Notes: generated from the letters alone by a model not told the origin. Shown: positions 1 through 9,221, counted from the stretch's first letter. The stretch is DNA of 64,000 nucleotides from Candidatus Rokuibacteriota bacterium (GCA_016188005.1 JACPIQ010000035.1:1-64000), one strand, 5' to 3'. Program-made: numbers and translations.

Positions 1-366
1 GGCCTCGGCCTCACCGGTGACGACCGCGTCGGCGTACTGCAGGGCTTCCTCGAGGCGCATGGTGGCGTGGATGCCCCCCATGACCACCGGCACGTTCAGC
101 TCTCTGAACGTGGACGCGATCTCGTAGGCTCGCGGGGCCTGGGACGTGAACGCGGTAATCCCCACCAGATCCGGGCGCGGATAGCGCTGATAGTCGACGG
201 GACCGAGATTCTCATCGATCAACTCGACCGACCATTCCGCTGGCGTCAGGCGTGCAAGGACCATGAGGCTGAGCGGTTTCCAGGTCCGGTACCTGTTCAA
301 ACGGCTGGACCTGATCTTGGTGATGCTGACGACCGGGTTGCCCGGGTTGATGAGGTAGAGCAGCAT
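1..366 (-). CDS. B12-binding domain of a radical SAM protein (C-terminus cut by window edge)
   Basis: The 122 visible residues run from an ATG at 366, preceded by a good GAAGGAG Shine-Dalgarno, to the window edge. They form a cobalamin-binding-type Rossmann domain: MLLYLINPGNP at the start, LIDENLGPVDY, then DLVGITAFTSQAPRAYEIA and VVMGGIHATM, ending in VVTGEAEA. This layout is typical of the N-terminal domain of BchE-like B12-dependent radical SAM enzymes, whose CxxxCxxC cluster motif would follow beyond the window. The radical SAM half is therefore inferred. Substrate is not predictable; family members act in methylation, ring formation and hopanoid or lipid modification. It is separated from the next gene by 140 bases and reads away from the carboxylase operon. 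Confidence 0.8.
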   Translation of the reverse strand, partial: MLLYLINPGNPVVSITKIRSSRLNRYRTWKPLSLMVLARLTPAEWSVELIDENLGPVDYQRYPRPDLVGITAFTSQAPRAYEIASTFRELNVPVVMGGIHATMRLEEALQYADAVVTGEAEA

Positions 367-506
367 AGACCGGCTCCTTCGTCGGTGAGGAGAGAACGGC
401 GAGTTTCGCTCGCGCTCGGCCTCAGTGTTCCCGAGTTCTGGGTCCCCTATGGGTTTGGATCATCCGGCCCTCGCGCCTCGGGCGGGCGCCCGGCCTCCGG
501 CGCCCC

Positions 507-1370
507 TCACTGAAGCCCGTGGCGGGCGGCGAGGGCCTGGATCCGCGGGAAGCCGATGAACTCGTCGAAGTCGGCCTCGGGGGTGAGGCGGGGCGCGAGA
601 GCGCCGCGGTCTCCGTGGGCGCGGAAGGCCGCGAGGGTCTCCTGCACGGCGTGGTGGGCGGCGAAGAGCAGGAGGGAGTAGTAGAGGACGAGCTTGACGC
701 CCGCGGCCTCGTCCCGGGACACCGTCGAGCCCGGGGAGTCCACGGCGCAGAGCAGATGGGGCACGCGGGCGGCTACCTCGGCGAGGGCTGGGGTTCGCAC
801 GCCGGCGGGAAAGACCATGTCGGCGCCCGCGGCGCCATAGGCCAGGCAGCGGTCCACGGCCTCGTCGAGCCCCCCGCCCCCGAGCCAGCCCGCGTCGGTG
901 CGGGCGATGATGACGAAGTCCGGGTTTCGCCGCGCCTCCACCGCCGCCTTCACCTTCTCCACCATCTCGGCCTTGGGCAGGACACGGCCCGTCACGGGCA
1001 GGTGCTTGCCGAACTCGTGGTCCTCGAGGTGGATGCCCGCCACCCCCGCGCGCTCGAACTCGCCCACCGTGCGCCACACGGTGACGGCGCTGCCGAAGCC
1101 GTTCTCGCCGTCGGCGATGACCGGGATGCGCTCCACGGCTCCCACGACGGCCGCCGCCTGGTCCACCATCTCCCGCATGCTCACGAGCCCGGCATCGGGC
1201 AGCCCGACCCGGCTCGCCGCTGTCGCGTAGGAGCCGATGTAGACGGCGGAAAACCCGGCGCGCTCCACCAGCCTGGCGCTCACGGCGTCGTAGGCCCCTG
1301 GCGCCACGATGATCCCGGGCGCCCCCAGCAGCGCCCGCAATGCCCTGGGTCCACCCCCGGGGTGTGCCAC
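507..1370 (-). CDS. Isocitrate lyase/PEP mutase family protein
   Basis: This 287-residue (beta/alpha)8 protein starts with GTG directly after the TAG of the biotin carboxylase gene, so it is the last gene of that operon. APGAYDAVSARL (about 23-34), YIGSYATAAS and the metal-binding DGENGFG (88-94) match the PEP mutase/2-methylisocitrate lyase superfamily. The gating loop reads EDHEFGKHLP (116-125), where isocitrate and methylisocitrate lyases carry KRCGH with a catalytic Cys. With no Cys there, lyase activity on isocitrate-type substrates is doubtful; oxaloacetate decarboxylase-like or other C-C or C-P chemistry is possible. Family call is firm, reaction unknown. Its place after a carboxylase suggests processing of a small organic acid. 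Confidence 0.85.
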   Translation of the reverse strand: MAHPGGGPRALRALLGAPGIIVAPGAYDAVSARLVERAGFSAVYIGSYATAASRVGLPDAGLVSMREMVDQAAAVVGAVERIPVIADGENGFGSAVTVWRTVGEFERAGVAGIHLEDHEFGKHLPVTGRVLPKAEMVEKVKAAVEARRNPDFVIIARTDAGWLGGGGLDEAVDRCLAYGAAGADMVFPAGVRTPALAEVAARVPHLLCAVDSPGSTVSRDEAAGVKLVLYYSLLLFAAHHAVQETLAAFRAHGDRGALAPRLTPEADFDEFIGFPRIQALAARHGLQ

Positions 1371-3404
1371 CTACGCCTCTCCATCTTCTGCCGGCGCGAC
1401 GACCACCAGGAGGGCCCCTCCATCCACCTGCGCGCCCGCCTCGACGCGGACCTCGAGGACGCGGCCGGCGGCGACGGCGGTGACGTGATGTTCCATCTTC
1501 ATGGCCTCCAGCGTGACGAGCGTCCAGCCGGGCTCGACGAGATCGCCGACCGCCACCGAGACGGTGACGACCTTCCCGGGCATGGGCGCGGTGTGGGCGC
1601 CCCGCACCTGCTCGTGGCGGGGCTGGGGGAAGCGCGAGCTCTCGGTGAGGCGCACCTCGCCGGCCGCCCCCTGCACCCACCAGTGGTCAGCATGGGCGAG
1701 GAGCCGGATGCGGCAGCGCAGGCCGTCCACTTCGAGGTCCACGAGGGCGTCGTGGAGGCCGGCGGCCACCGGCGGAGCGTCCGTGCCGCCGCTCGCCGTG
1801 CTCACCACCTCGAGCCGCGCCCGCCCGCGCTCGCCCAGGCACTCCCAGTCGAACTCGCCGGCGCGGCCGCGCCGATAGCGCACCGCCACCTCGTCCGGAC
1901 CGTGTTGGTAGGTGACCTCCTGCATCGCGCTGGGGTTGTTGCGCCAGCCCGAGGGCAGGCTCCGCAGCACGCGGGCACCCGCGCGGCGATGCGCCTGGCC
2001 GCCGAGCGCCGCGGCGAGCGCCGCCCAGCGCAGCTCGGCGGCGGCGGGCTCGCGGCGGCGCGCCGGCTGGTGTCGCTCGATGAAGTCGGTGGTGGTGTCG
2101 CCGGCGAGGAAGGCCTCGTGGCGGAGCAGGCCCACCAGGAAGTCGCGGTTGGTGGGGACGCCGTGAAGCCGCAGCCGCTCGAGCACGGTGGCGAGCCTGA
2201 GGGCCGCCTCCGTGCGCGTGGCGGCATGCACGATGACCTTGGCGAGCATCGGGTCGAAGTGCACGGACACCTCGCTGCCCGCCACCACGCCCGAGTCGAA
2301 GCGCGCGCCGAGCCCGGCGGGCTCTTCCCAGGCCAGGAGGCGCCCGGCCGCGGGCAGGAAGTCATGGGCCGGGTCCTCGGCGTAGAGCCGCGCCTCGATG
2401 GCGTGCCCCTCGGCCCCGATCTCCTCCTGGCTCCGCTCGAGCCGCTCGCCCTGAGCGATGCGGAGCTGCTCGCGGACGAGATCGAGCCCGGTGATGGCCT
2501 CGGTGACCGGGTGCTCGACCTGGAGCCGCGTGTTGACTTCCAGGAAGTGGAAACGGCCCTGGCCGTCGAGGATGAACTCCACGGTGCCGGCGCTCTCGTA
2601 GCCCATGGCGCGCCCGGCCGCCACCGCGGCCTCGCAGATCCGCGCCCGCACCGCCGGGGTGAGCGCGGGCGAGGGCGCCTCCTCGACGATCTTCTGGTGG
2701 CGCCGCTGGATGGAGCACTCGCGCTCGAAGCAGTGGATGACCTGGCCGTGGCGGTCGCCCAGGATCTGGACCTCCACGTGGCGGATGCCCTCGAGATACG
2801 GCTCGAGGAAGACGCGGTCGTCGCCGAAGGCTCCCTGCGCCTCGCGCCGCGCGCTCTCGACGGCGGCGACGAGCTCCTCGGGGCGCCTCACGATCCGCAT
2901 CCCGCGCCCGCCCCCGCCCGCGGCGGCCTTGACGAGGAGCGGGTACTCGAGGCCGGCCTCCGCCGCCCGGGCGGCCTGGGCCGCGCTCTCCACCGCCACG
3001 GCGGGCAGCACGGGCACGCCGGCCCTGGCCATGAGCGCCTTGGCCAGGAGCTTGTCGCCCATGGCGCGGATGGTCTCGGGGCGCGGCCCCACCCACACCA
3101 GGCCGGCCTTGATGACGGCCTCGGCGAAGGCCCCGTTCTCGGCGAGGAAGCCATAGCCCGGGTGGACGCAGTCGGCCCCCGCGCGCCGGGCGGCCGCGAT
3201 CAGCCGGTCCGCGTCGAGGTAGGTCTCCGCCGCGACCGTGCCCCCCAGCGCCACGGCCAGGTCGGCCTCGGCGACGAAGGGGGCGTGGACATCGGGATCG
3301 GCATAGACGGCAACCGTGGCCAGCCCCATGCGCCGGGCGCTCCGGATGATCCGCCGCGCGATCTCTCCGCGGTTGGCGATGAGGAGTCTCGTGAGTGGAG
3401 GCAT
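1371..3404 (-). CDS. Acyl-CoA carboxylase, biotin carboxylase/BCCP subunit
   Basis: This is the 677-residue alpha subunit of a biotin-dependent acyl-CoA carboxylase. The N-terminal biotin carboxylase domain begins LLIANRGEIARRI and has the glycine-rich ATP loop KAAAGGGGRGMRI (about 158-170) and the FLEVNTRLQVEHPVTE motif. The C-terminal biotinyl domain has EAMKMEH with the biotin-accepting Lys near residue 636. It charges biotin with bicarbonate and ATP for the carboxyltransferase encoded just upstream, 4 bases away. Length and layout fit methylcrotonyl-, propionyl- or geranyl-CoA carboxylase alpha subunits; the partner looks most MCC-like. Cytoplasmic. Confidence 0.93.
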   Translation of the reverse strand: MPPLTRLLIANRGEIARRIIRSARRMGLATVAVYADPDVHAPFVAEADLAVALGGTVAAETYLDADRLIAAARRAGADCVHPGYGFLAENGAFAEAVIKAGLVWVGPRPETIRAMGDKLLAKALMARAGVPVLPAVAVESAAQAARAAEAGLEYPLLVKAAAGGGGRGMRIVRRPEELVAAVESARREAQGAFGDDRVFLEPYLEGIRHVEVQILGDRHGQVIHCFERECSIQRRHQKIVEEAPSPALTPAVRARICEAAVAAGRAMGYESAGTVEFILDGQGRFHFLEVNTRLQVEHPVTEAITGLDLVREQLRIAQGERLERSQEEIGAEGHAIEARLYAEDPAHDFLPAAGRLLAWEEPAGLGARFDSGVVAGSEVSVHFDPMLAKVIVHAATRTEAALRLATVLERLRLHGVPTNRDFLVGLLRHEAFLAGDTTTDFIERHQPARRREPAAAELRWAALAAALGGQAHRRAGARVLRSLPSGWRNNPSAMQEVTYQHGPDEVAVRYRRGRAGEFDWECLGERGRARLEVVSTASGGTDAPPVAAGLHDALVDLEVDGLRCRIRLLAHADHWWVQGAAGEVRLTESSRFPQPRHEQVRGAHTAPMPGKVVTVSVAVGDLVEPGWTLVTLEAMKMEHHVTAVAAGRVLEVRVEAGAQVDGGALLVVVAPAEDGEA

Positions 3405-3408
3405 GCGC

Positions 3409-5004
3409 TCACATCCTGAAGACGCCGAAGCCCGCCGCGCCGCGGACCTCGGCGCTGTGGCAGGCGCTCAGCGCGATGCCGAGCACGGTGCGCGTGTCCC
3501 GCGGATCGATGATGCCATCGTCCCAGATGCGCGCGGTGGCGAAGAGCGCGCTCGACTCGCCCTCGATCCGCTCCTCGACGGCCCGGCGCACCATGGCGTC
3601 CTGGGCCTCGTCGTACGGGCGCCCCGCGGACTCGGCCGCCTGGCGCTGGACGATGGACATGACGCCCGCCAGCTGCGCCGGGCCCATGACGGCGATCTTG
3701 TGGCTCGGCCAGGTGAAGACGAAGCGCGGGTCGTAGGCCCGCCCGCTCATGCCGTAGTTGCCGGCGCCATAGGAGGCGCCGATCATCACGGTGAGGTGCG
3801 GCACCGTCGAGTTGGTCACGGCGTTGATCATCTTGGCGCCGTCCTTGATGATGCCGCCGCGCTCGTAGGCGCGCCCCACCATGTAGCCGGTGATGTTCTG
3901 CAGGAACAGGAGGGGCACGTCGTGCTGGTTGGCGAGCTGGATGAACTGCGCGGCCTTCTCGGCCTCCTCGGAGAAGAGGATGCCGTTGTTGGCGAGGATC
4001 CCCACCGGGTAGCCGTGGATGGAGGCCCAGGCCGTCACCAGCGTCCGGCCGTAGAGCGGCTTGAACTCCTCGACCCGCGAGCCGTCCGTCACGCGGGCGA
4101 TGATCTCGCGCATCTCGAAGGGCTCGCGGAGATCGGCCGAGGCGATCCCCAGCAGGTCCTCGGGGTCGTGGACGGGCGGGTCCGCCGGCCGGGACGGCCC
4201 GGGACCGTGCTTCCGCCAGTTGAGGTGGGCGACGATGTCTCGCGCGATGCGGATGGCATCCGGCTCGTCCTGGGCCAGGTAGTCGGCGAGCCCCGACTCC
4301 CGGGCGTGCATCTCGGCGCCGCCGAGCTCCTCGTCGGTGGACTCCTCGCCCGTGGCCATCTTGACCAGCGGGGGCCCGGCCAGGAACACCTTGGAGCGCT
4401 CCTTGATGAAGATGGTGTAGTCGGACATGCCGGGCACATAGGCGCCGCCCGCGGTGCAAGAGCCAAAGACCAGCGAGAGCGTCGGGACGCGCTCGGCCGA
4501 CAGCCGCGTGATCTCGAAGAAGGTACGGCCGCCGGGGACGAAGATCTCGGCCTGGGTCGGCAGGTCGGCGCCACCGGACTCGGTGAGCTGGATCACGGGG
4601 AGGCGGTTGGCGCGCGCGATGTCGAAGGCGCGGAGCGTCTTCTTCACGGTGTAAGGGTTGAGCGACCCGCCCCGCACCGTCGGGTCGTTGCCGATGACGA
4701 GGCACTCGACGTCCGACACCACGCCGATGCCGGTGACCACCGCGGCCCCGACGGTGAAGTCCGTCCCCCAGGCCGCCAGGGGCGACAGCTCGAGGAAAGG
4801 GCTGTCGCGGTCCACGAGGAGCTCGATGCGCTCCCTGACCTGGAGCTTGCCGCGCTGGCGGTGGCGCTCGACGTAGCGCGCCCCGCCGCCCCCCCGCGCC
4901 AGCGCCAGCTGGCGGTCGATCTCGGCGAGCCGCTCGAGCATGGCGGCCCGGTTCCGGCGGAAGCGCTCGCTCCCGCGGTCCAGCGTCGTCGCGTACACCT
5001 GCAT
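3409..5004 (-). CDS. Acyl-CoA carboxylase, carboxyltransferase subunit (MccB-like)
   Basis: This 531-residue carboxyltransferase has an AGAGGAGG ribosome site just before its ATG at 5004. The N-terminal half contains NDPTVRGGSLNPYTVKK and GSCTAGGAYVPGMSDYTI; the C-terminal half has NNGILFSEEAEKAAQFI, GASYGAGNYGMSGRAY and FTWPSHKIAVMGPAQLAGV, the oxyanion-forming and CoA-binding regions of the crotonase-fold pair. The GSCTAGGAYVP and GNYGM motifs favour the methylcrotonyl/geranyl-CoA carboxylase group over propionyl-CoA carboxylase, but the substrate is inferred. It transfers CO2 from the biotin of the adjacent alpha subunit. A 292-base gap separates it from the upstream DUF6285 gene, so it may have its own promoter. 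Confidence 0.93.
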   Translation of the reverse strand: MQVYATTLDRGSERFRRNRAAMLERLAEIDRQLALARGGGGARYVERHRQRGKLQVRERIELLVDRDSPFLELSPLAAWGTDFTVGAAVVTGIGVVSDVECLVIGNDPTVRGGSLNPYTVKKTLRAFDIARANRLPVIQLTESGGADLPTQAEIFVPGGRTFFEITRLSAERVPTLSLVFGSCTAGGAYVPGMSDYTIFIKERSKVFLAGPPLVKMATGEESTDEELGGAEMHARESGLADYLAQDEPDAIRIARDIVAHLNWRKHGPGPSRPADPPVHDPEDLLGIASADLREPFEMREIIARVTDGSRVEEFKPLYGRTLVTAWASIHGYPVGILANNGILFSEEAEKAAQFIQLANQHDVPLLFLQNITGYMVGRAYERGGIIKDGAKMINAVTNSTVPHLTVMIGASYGAGNYGMSGRAYDPRFVFTWPSHKIAVMGPAQLAGVMSIVQRQAAESAGRPYDEAQDAMVRRAVEERIEGESSALFATARIWDDGIIDPRDTRTVLGIALSACHSAEVRGAAGFGVFRM

Positions 5005-5296
5005 CCCTGCCTCCTCTACTGGATCGCGCGGAACTCGGCAACGCCGGGGTCCGGAGGGCGGGTCCCGCGGGGGCGCCCTGTGGCGAGCCGTGTCGCCGCG
5101 CGAAGCGCAGGGCGGGGCGAGCGCGCGATCGCGGGTCGGCAGCCCTCGCGCCGCCCCCTCCGGGGGATCCGGGGGATGGGGGGTCGCGCTCGGCCCGCCC
5201 GAGCGAGGTGCGGCGTCCAGGCGAGCCACCTGGAGCGCGCCCGGGGGATCCGCCCTTCGGGCCCCGGCGCCTCGCGGGCAAGGTATCCCGCGGGGC
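5005..5296. other. 292-base GC-rich gap with a direct repeat
   Basis: No gene is supported here. The stretch is extremely GC-rich and contains a 12-base direct repeat, ccgggggatccg, at 5160-5171 and 5241-5252, about 81 bases apart, each flanked by GC-rich potential stems. It lies between two same-strand genes and could hold the promoter of the carboxylase pair or a terminator, but I see no convincing -35/-10 pair. Confidence 0.4.
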
Positions 5297-5734
5297 TCAT
5301 TCGTCGCCTCGTGACGCGGCGGCGGCCTCGGCGCGGAAGGCGGCGAGGACGGCCGGGTTGTTGACGGCGAGCTTCTCCGCCACGCGGGCCTCCACGTGAG
5401 CGACCACGCGCTGCCGCCACGGACCTTCGTCGGCGTCGCCCCGACGGATGCGCGCGCAGAGGCTCCGGTTGGCCTCCAGCACCGCCTGGCGGAGCGCCAT
5501 CGCATCCTCGGGCGCCGCCGCCGGCGGCTGCCCGAGCAGCTCGCGGAGCGCGGCGTGCTCGGCGCGGAGCCGGGCATCCTCACCCTCGGCTTCGCGCTCC
5601 ACGATCCGGAGGACGTTGAGCGCGATCTGCAGATGATACCGGAGCCGCGGGTCGGAGAGGGTGGGCAGGAGCTCGCGGGCGAGGAAGTCCCGCACGGCCT
5701 CGAGCGCCTCGGGAACGGACGGGCGGTCCTGCAT
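5297..5734 (-). CDS. DUF6285 domain protein
   Basis: This is a 145-residue, mostly helical protein with no signal peptide or membrane segment. The core LRYHLQIALNVLRIVEREAE (about 30-49) is followed by an acidic helix and a C-terminal RVAEKLAVNNPAVLAAF. I recognise it as DUF6285, a family I recall next to aminoglycoside-phosphotransferase-like genes in acyl-CoA clusters, as here: the kinase gene ends 25 bases upstream. By position and size it resembles LvaB, the small partner needed by the kinase LvaA in levulinate catabolism of Pseudomonas putida; that comparison is from memory and is inference. No catalytic motif is visible. Confidence 0.75.
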   Translation of the reverse strand: MQDRPSVPEALEAVRDFLARELLPTLSDPRLRYHLQIALNVLRIVEREAEGEDARLRAEHAALRELLGQPPAAAPEDAMALRQAVLEANRSLCARIRRGDADEGPWRQRVVAHVEARVAEKLAVNNPAVLAAFRAEAAAASRGDE

Positions 5735-5759
5735 GGCGCTCAGCGAGCCTCCATCCCGC

Positions 5760-6806
5760 TCAGCCCTCGCGCAGCAGGCGCATCAGCTCGTACTCGACCT
5801 CCGCGCAGTGGCGGCCGATGCTCGCCAGCTCGAGGCTCTGCTCGCGCCCGGAGAGGTGGCGGAAGGCCTGCGCGAGCGTGATGACGGCCCAGCGCACATT
5901 GGCGAAGACGTCCCAGTAATGCGCGGCCTCGGGATCGAAGCGCCGGCCGCCCGCCGCCGCGTACGCGGCGAGGAAGTGCTCCCGCGAGCCCAGCGCGGGG
6001 GCCCCGGGACGGTCGATGCTCCGCCAGAAGCGCATGCAGGCCCAGCCCACGTCCTCACCGGGATCACCGAGGTGCGTGAGCTCCCAGTCCAGCACCGCGC
6101 GTAGCCCCTCCGCGGGATCCACGGCGACATTGCCGAGGCGGTAGTCGCCGTGGACGGGGGCCAGCCACTCGCGGGGGGGGATGCGGCGGCCGAGCCAGCG
6201 GACCCCCAGCTCGAGCGCCGGATGGGGCTCGCCCAGCGCACGGAGCACGGCCTCGATCTCCTGCAGCTGGAACTCCATGGGGGCCTGGCCTGCCGCGGTG
6301 CCGGGCAGCCCGTCGAGCGCCTCGGCGGGCACGGCGTGCATCCGCGCCAGGGCCTCGGCCATCTGCCGGAGGAGCCGCGGACGCACGGCCGCGTAGGCGG
6401 GATCGGCCAGGAGCCGGCGGGCCACGGTCTCCCCCTGGACGCGCTCCATCAGGAGGCCCGGCGGCAGCCCGTGGGGGCGCCCCTCGGGAATACACCAGTA
6501 CGGCCTGGGCGAGGGGACCCCCGCGGCGTGCATGGCCGCGATGACGCGCAGCTCGTCCTCGCGGGGGAGGCGCGAGTAGAGGATCCGGGCGCCCAAGTCC
6601 GCCATGAGAATGAGCCGGTGGGCTCCCGCCCAGGCCCCGCCCGCGATCTCGACGTCGAGCGCCCAGGCCTCCCGCATGGTGCCGCCGGGAAGCCGCCACA
6701 GCGCGCGGATCGCCGCGGGATGGCCGGCCTCGGCGGCGATGAAAGCCTCGAGCCCCGCACGGAGCGACTCCGCCGCGGTGGCGGGAGCGGCCGTCCCGGC
6801 ACTCAC
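5760..6806 (-). CDS. APH-family phosphotransferase, possible 4-hydroxyacyl-CoA kinase
   Basis: A 348-residue kinase of the aminoglycoside phosphotransferase/choline kinase fold. The catalytic loop HGDYRLGN (219-226) and the metal-binding DWE (240-242) are intact, so it should be active. I chose the GTG at 6806 because it gives the usual family length; the frame is open further upstream into the dehydrogenase gene and the ribosome site is weak, so the start is uncertain. In ACAD10/ACAD11 of animals and LvaA/LvaC of Pseudomonas, such a kinase phosphorylates the 4-hydroxyl of a 4-hydroxyacyl-CoA and a dedicated acyl-CoA dehydrogenase-like enzyme then removes the phosphate. The next gene upstream encodes exactly that dehydrogenase type. 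Antibiotic modification is unlikely in this context. Confidence 0.85.
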   Translation of the reverse strand: MSAGTAAPATAAESLRAGLEAFIAAEAGHPAAIRALWRLPGGTMREAWALDVEIAGGAWAGAHRLILMADLGARILYSRLPREDELRVIAAMHAAGVPSPRPYWCIPEGRPHGLPPGLLMERVQGETVARRLLADPAYAAVRPRLLRQMAEALARMHAVPAEALDGLPGTAAGQAPMEFQLQEIEAVLRALGEPHPALELGVRWLGRRIPPREWLAPVHGDYRLGNVAVDPAEGLRAVLDWELTHLGDPGEDVGWACMRFWRSIDRPGAPALGSREHFLAAYAAAGGRRFDPEAAHYWDVFANVRWAVITLAQAFRHLSGREQSLELASIGRHCAEVEYELMRLLREG

Positions 6807-6837
6807 CGCGGGGCTCGCGGCGCCGCGCGGCGGCCAG

Positions 6838-8034
6838 TCACGGGCAATGGCGGATCTCGTGCTCGGCGAGCTTGGCCTTGTGGACCTCGTCGGCCCCGTC
6901 GCCCAGGCGCAGGATGCGGGCGTAGCGCCACATCGCGGCCAGCGGCACATCGTCGGTGACGCCCAGCGCCCCGTGGATCTGGATCGCACGGTCCACCACG
7001 CGGCACGCCGTCTGGGCGCAGAGCACCTTGGCCATGGAGATGACGGGCCAGGCCTCCTTCTTCCCCATGGTGTCCATGGCCCAGGCGGCGTGGAGCATCA
7101 CGAGTCTCGCGGCGTGCACCTCGATCCGCGAGGTGGCGATCATGTCCTGGACCATCTGCTTCTCGGCGAGCGCGCCCCCCACGACCACGCGGGTCCTCGC
7201 GCGGCGGGCCATCATCTCCACGGCGCGGTCAGCCATGCCGACGGCGCGCATGCAGTGGTGGATGCGGCCGGGCCCGAGCCGCGCCTGGGCGACGGCGAAG
7301 CCCTCGCCCTCCCCGCCCAGGAGCGCGCTCTGCGGCACGCGCACGCCCTCGAAGGCCACCTCGCACTCGCCGGGACCGCTGACGTGGCCGAACACCGGCA
7401 GCGCCCGCACCACCCGCACGCCGGGCGTGTCGATGGGCACCACGAGGAGGCTCACCCGCTTGTGGCGCGAGGCCGCCGGATCGGTCACCGCCATGACGAG
7501 GAGGACGCGGGCGTGCATGGCGCCAGTGGTGAACCACTTCCGTCCGGTGATGACGTAGTGACCGCCGTCCCGCACGGCCCGCGTCTGGAGCTGCGTCGGG
7601 TCGGAGCCCGGCGTCATGGGCTCGGTCATGGAGAAGCCGCTCCGGATCTTCCCCGCCAGCAGCGGCTCGAGCCATTGCGCCTTCTGCTCGGGGGTGCCGT
7701 ACTGGGCGAGGATCTCCATGTTGCCGGTGTCCGGGGCCGAGCAGTTGAACACCTCCGAGGCCCAGACGACACGCCCCATGATGGCGGCCAGCGGCGCGTA
7801 CTCGAGATTCGTGAGCCCGGGGCCATGGGCCGGGTTCGGCAGGAAGAAGTTCCAGAGCTCCGCGCCGCGCGCCAGCTCCTTGAGCTCATCGAGGAGCGCG
7901 GGCTGGTGGTGCCGGTCCCCCGAGGCCTCGATGGCCTCGTAGTAGGCGCGCTCGTTCGGATAGACGAAGCGCTCCATGAACTCGGCGAGCTTCTTCGAGA
8001 GCTCCGTGACCCTGGCGCTGGGGGTGAAGTCCAT
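6838..8034 (-). CDS. Acyl-CoA dehydrogenase of the ACAD11/LvaC type
   Basis: This 398-residue flavoprotein starts at an ATG with an upstream GAGGAG. It has the FAD/substrate motifs GFSMTEPMTPGSDP and YVITGRKWFTTGAMH, and the C-terminal QIHGALGVTDDVPLA. Where ordinary acyl-CoA dehydrogenases have YEGT with the catalytic Glu, this protein reads RLGDGADEVH (376-385), placing Asp at that site. I recall almost the same string (RLADGPDEVH) in human ACAD11. With the kinase immediately downstream this suggests a phosphate-eliminating role on 4-phosphoacyl-CoA rather than simple alpha,beta-oxidation. The family assignment is seen in the sequence; the reaction is inference. Confidence 0.9.
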   Translation of the reverse strand: MDFTPSARVTELSKKLAEFMERFVYPNERAYYEAIEASGDRHHQPALLDELKELARGAELWNFFLPNPAHGPGLTNLEYAPLAAIMGRVVWASEVFNCSAPDTGNMEILAQYGTPEQKAQWLEPLLAGKIRSGFSMTEPMTPGSDPTQLQTRAVRDGGHYVITGRKWFTTGAMHARVLLVMAVTDPAASRHKRVSLLVVPIDTPGVRVVRALPVFGHVSGPGECEVAFEGVRVPQSALLGGEGEGFAVAQARLGPGRIHHCMRAVGMADRAVEMMARRARTRVVVGGALAEKQMVQDMIATSRIEVHAARLVMLHAAWAMDTMGKKEAWPVISMAKVLCAQTACRVVDRAIQIHGALGVTDDVPLAAMWRYARILRLGDGADEVHKAKLAEHEIRHCP

Positions 8035-8068
8035 GCCTGTCTCCTCGGTCGGTGTGGGACGCGGGCGC

Positions 8069-9211
8069 TCAGAGGAGCCCCAGGCTCCGCGCGATGACGC
8101 TCAGCTGGATCTCGTTGGTGCCCTCGCCGATCCAGGCCTCGGGGGCGTCCCGGTAGAGGCGCGCCACCTTCATCTCCTCCATGTAGCCGGCCCCGCCATG
8201 GAGCAGGAGCGCCTCGCTCGTGACGCGCACGGCCGTCTCGCTGGCCAGGTACTTGGCCATGGAGGCCTCGCGGATGCACTCGCGCCCCGCCATGTGGAGC
8301 CGGGCCGCACGGTAGATCATCAGGCGGGCGGCGTCCACCCGCGCCGCCATGTCGGCGATCTTGAAGGCCACCGCCTGGAAGCTCCCGATGGGCTTGCCGA
8401 ACGCCTGCCGCTCTCCCGCGTAGCGAAGGATCGCCTCGTAGGCCTCCTGGGCCAGGCCCAGCCCCCGGTTGGCGACGAGGATGCGCCCCTCGGTGAGCGT
8501 CGCCTTGAGCTGGCCGAGCCCCTGCCCCACCTGCCCCAGGACGCGGCGGGCGGGGACGCGCACGTCCTCGAGGCTCATGAAGGCCGTGGAGGAGGAGTGG
8601 TTGCCCACCTTCACGAGGTCGCGCGCGCTGACGCCGGGGTCTCTCGTCTCCACGAGAAAGAGCGAGAGCGCGTCGACCGAGCGTCCCTCCCCGGTGCGTG
8701 CCGCCAGCACCATGAAGTCGGCGATGGACCCGTTGGTGATGTAGAGCTTGCTGCCGTTCAGCACCCAGTCGCCGCCGTCGCGGCGCGCCCGGGTCTTGAT
8801 GCCGCGGATGTCGCTTCCGGCATCCGGCTCGGTGAGGCCGAAGGCACCGATCCGCTCGCCGCGCAGCGCCGGCACGAGGAACTCGCGCTGCTGCTCCTCC
8901 GTCCCGATGCGCAGGACGGGGCCGGCGGCCAGGTGCTGGTGGGCGAAGACGCCCGCGGAGACGCCGGCGGCGGAGCGCGTCAGCTCCTCGTAGAAGATGC
9001 AGGCCGTGAGCAGATCGGCCCCCCCGCCGCCGACGGCCTCGGGGAAGTTCACCGCGAGGAAGCCGCCGTCGCGGAGCACCCCGTAGACCTCCCGCGGGAA
9101 GCGGCGCTCACGCTCGCCCGCCTCGGCGAGCGGCGCGATCCTGGCGGTGACGAACCGCCGGAACGCGTCCCTGAACTCCCGGTGCTCCCGCTCGAGGCCG
9201 AAGTCTTCCAT
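8069..9211 (-). CDS. Acyl-CoA dehydrogenase
   Basis: A 380-residue acyl-CoA dehydrogenase of ordinary type. It shows GAFGLTEPDAGSDIRGIKT, WVLNGSKLYITNG, the arginine-containing RQAFGKPIGSFQAVAFKIAD, and a C-terminal IGEGTNEIQLSVIAR with the expected catalytic Glu. It would oxidise a short or branched acyl-CoA to the 2-enoyl-CoA and pass electrons to ETF. It sits 34 bases upstream of the ACAD11-like gene and 10 bases downstream of the SDR gene, so it is co-transcribed with both. Having both enzymes in one operon suggests that one does desaturation and the other phosphate elimination. Confidence 0.9.
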   Translation of the reverse strand: MEDFGLEREHREFRDAFRRFVTARIAPLAEAGERERRFPREVYGVLRDGGFLAVNFPEAVGGGGADLLTACIFYEELTRSAAGVSAGVFAHQHLAAGPVLRIGTEEQQREFLVPALRGERIGAFGLTEPDAGSDIRGIKTRARRDGGDWVLNGSKLYITNGSIADFMVLAARTGEGRSVDALSLFLVETRDPGVSARDLVKVGNHSSSTAFMSLEDVRVPARRVLGQVGQGLGQLKATLTEGRILVANRGLGLAQEAYEAILRYAGERQAFGKPIGSFQAVAFKIADMAARVDAARLMIYRAARLHMAGRECIREASMAKYLASETAVRVTSEALLLHGGAGYMEEMKVARLYRDAPEAWIGEGTNEIQLSVIARSLGLL

Positions 9212-9221
9212 GGGGTCGCCC

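Noticed and set aside
507-1370. 2-methylisocitrate lyase (prpB) of a methylcitrate cycle
   Set aside because: The catalytic Cys loop (KRCGH) is missing and no methylcitrate synthase is present; the PrpD-like gene at 17618 is far away and alone.
519-3419. 966-codon open frame on the plus strand across the carboxylase and PEP-mutase genes
   Set aside because: It is antisense to two clear genes, has low-complexity Arg/Gly/His/Asp composition and no domain; long antisense frames are expected at this GC content.
5760-6806. Aminoglycoside resistance gene
   Set aside because: The APH fold is shared with many metabolic kinases and the operon context is acyl-CoA catabolism.
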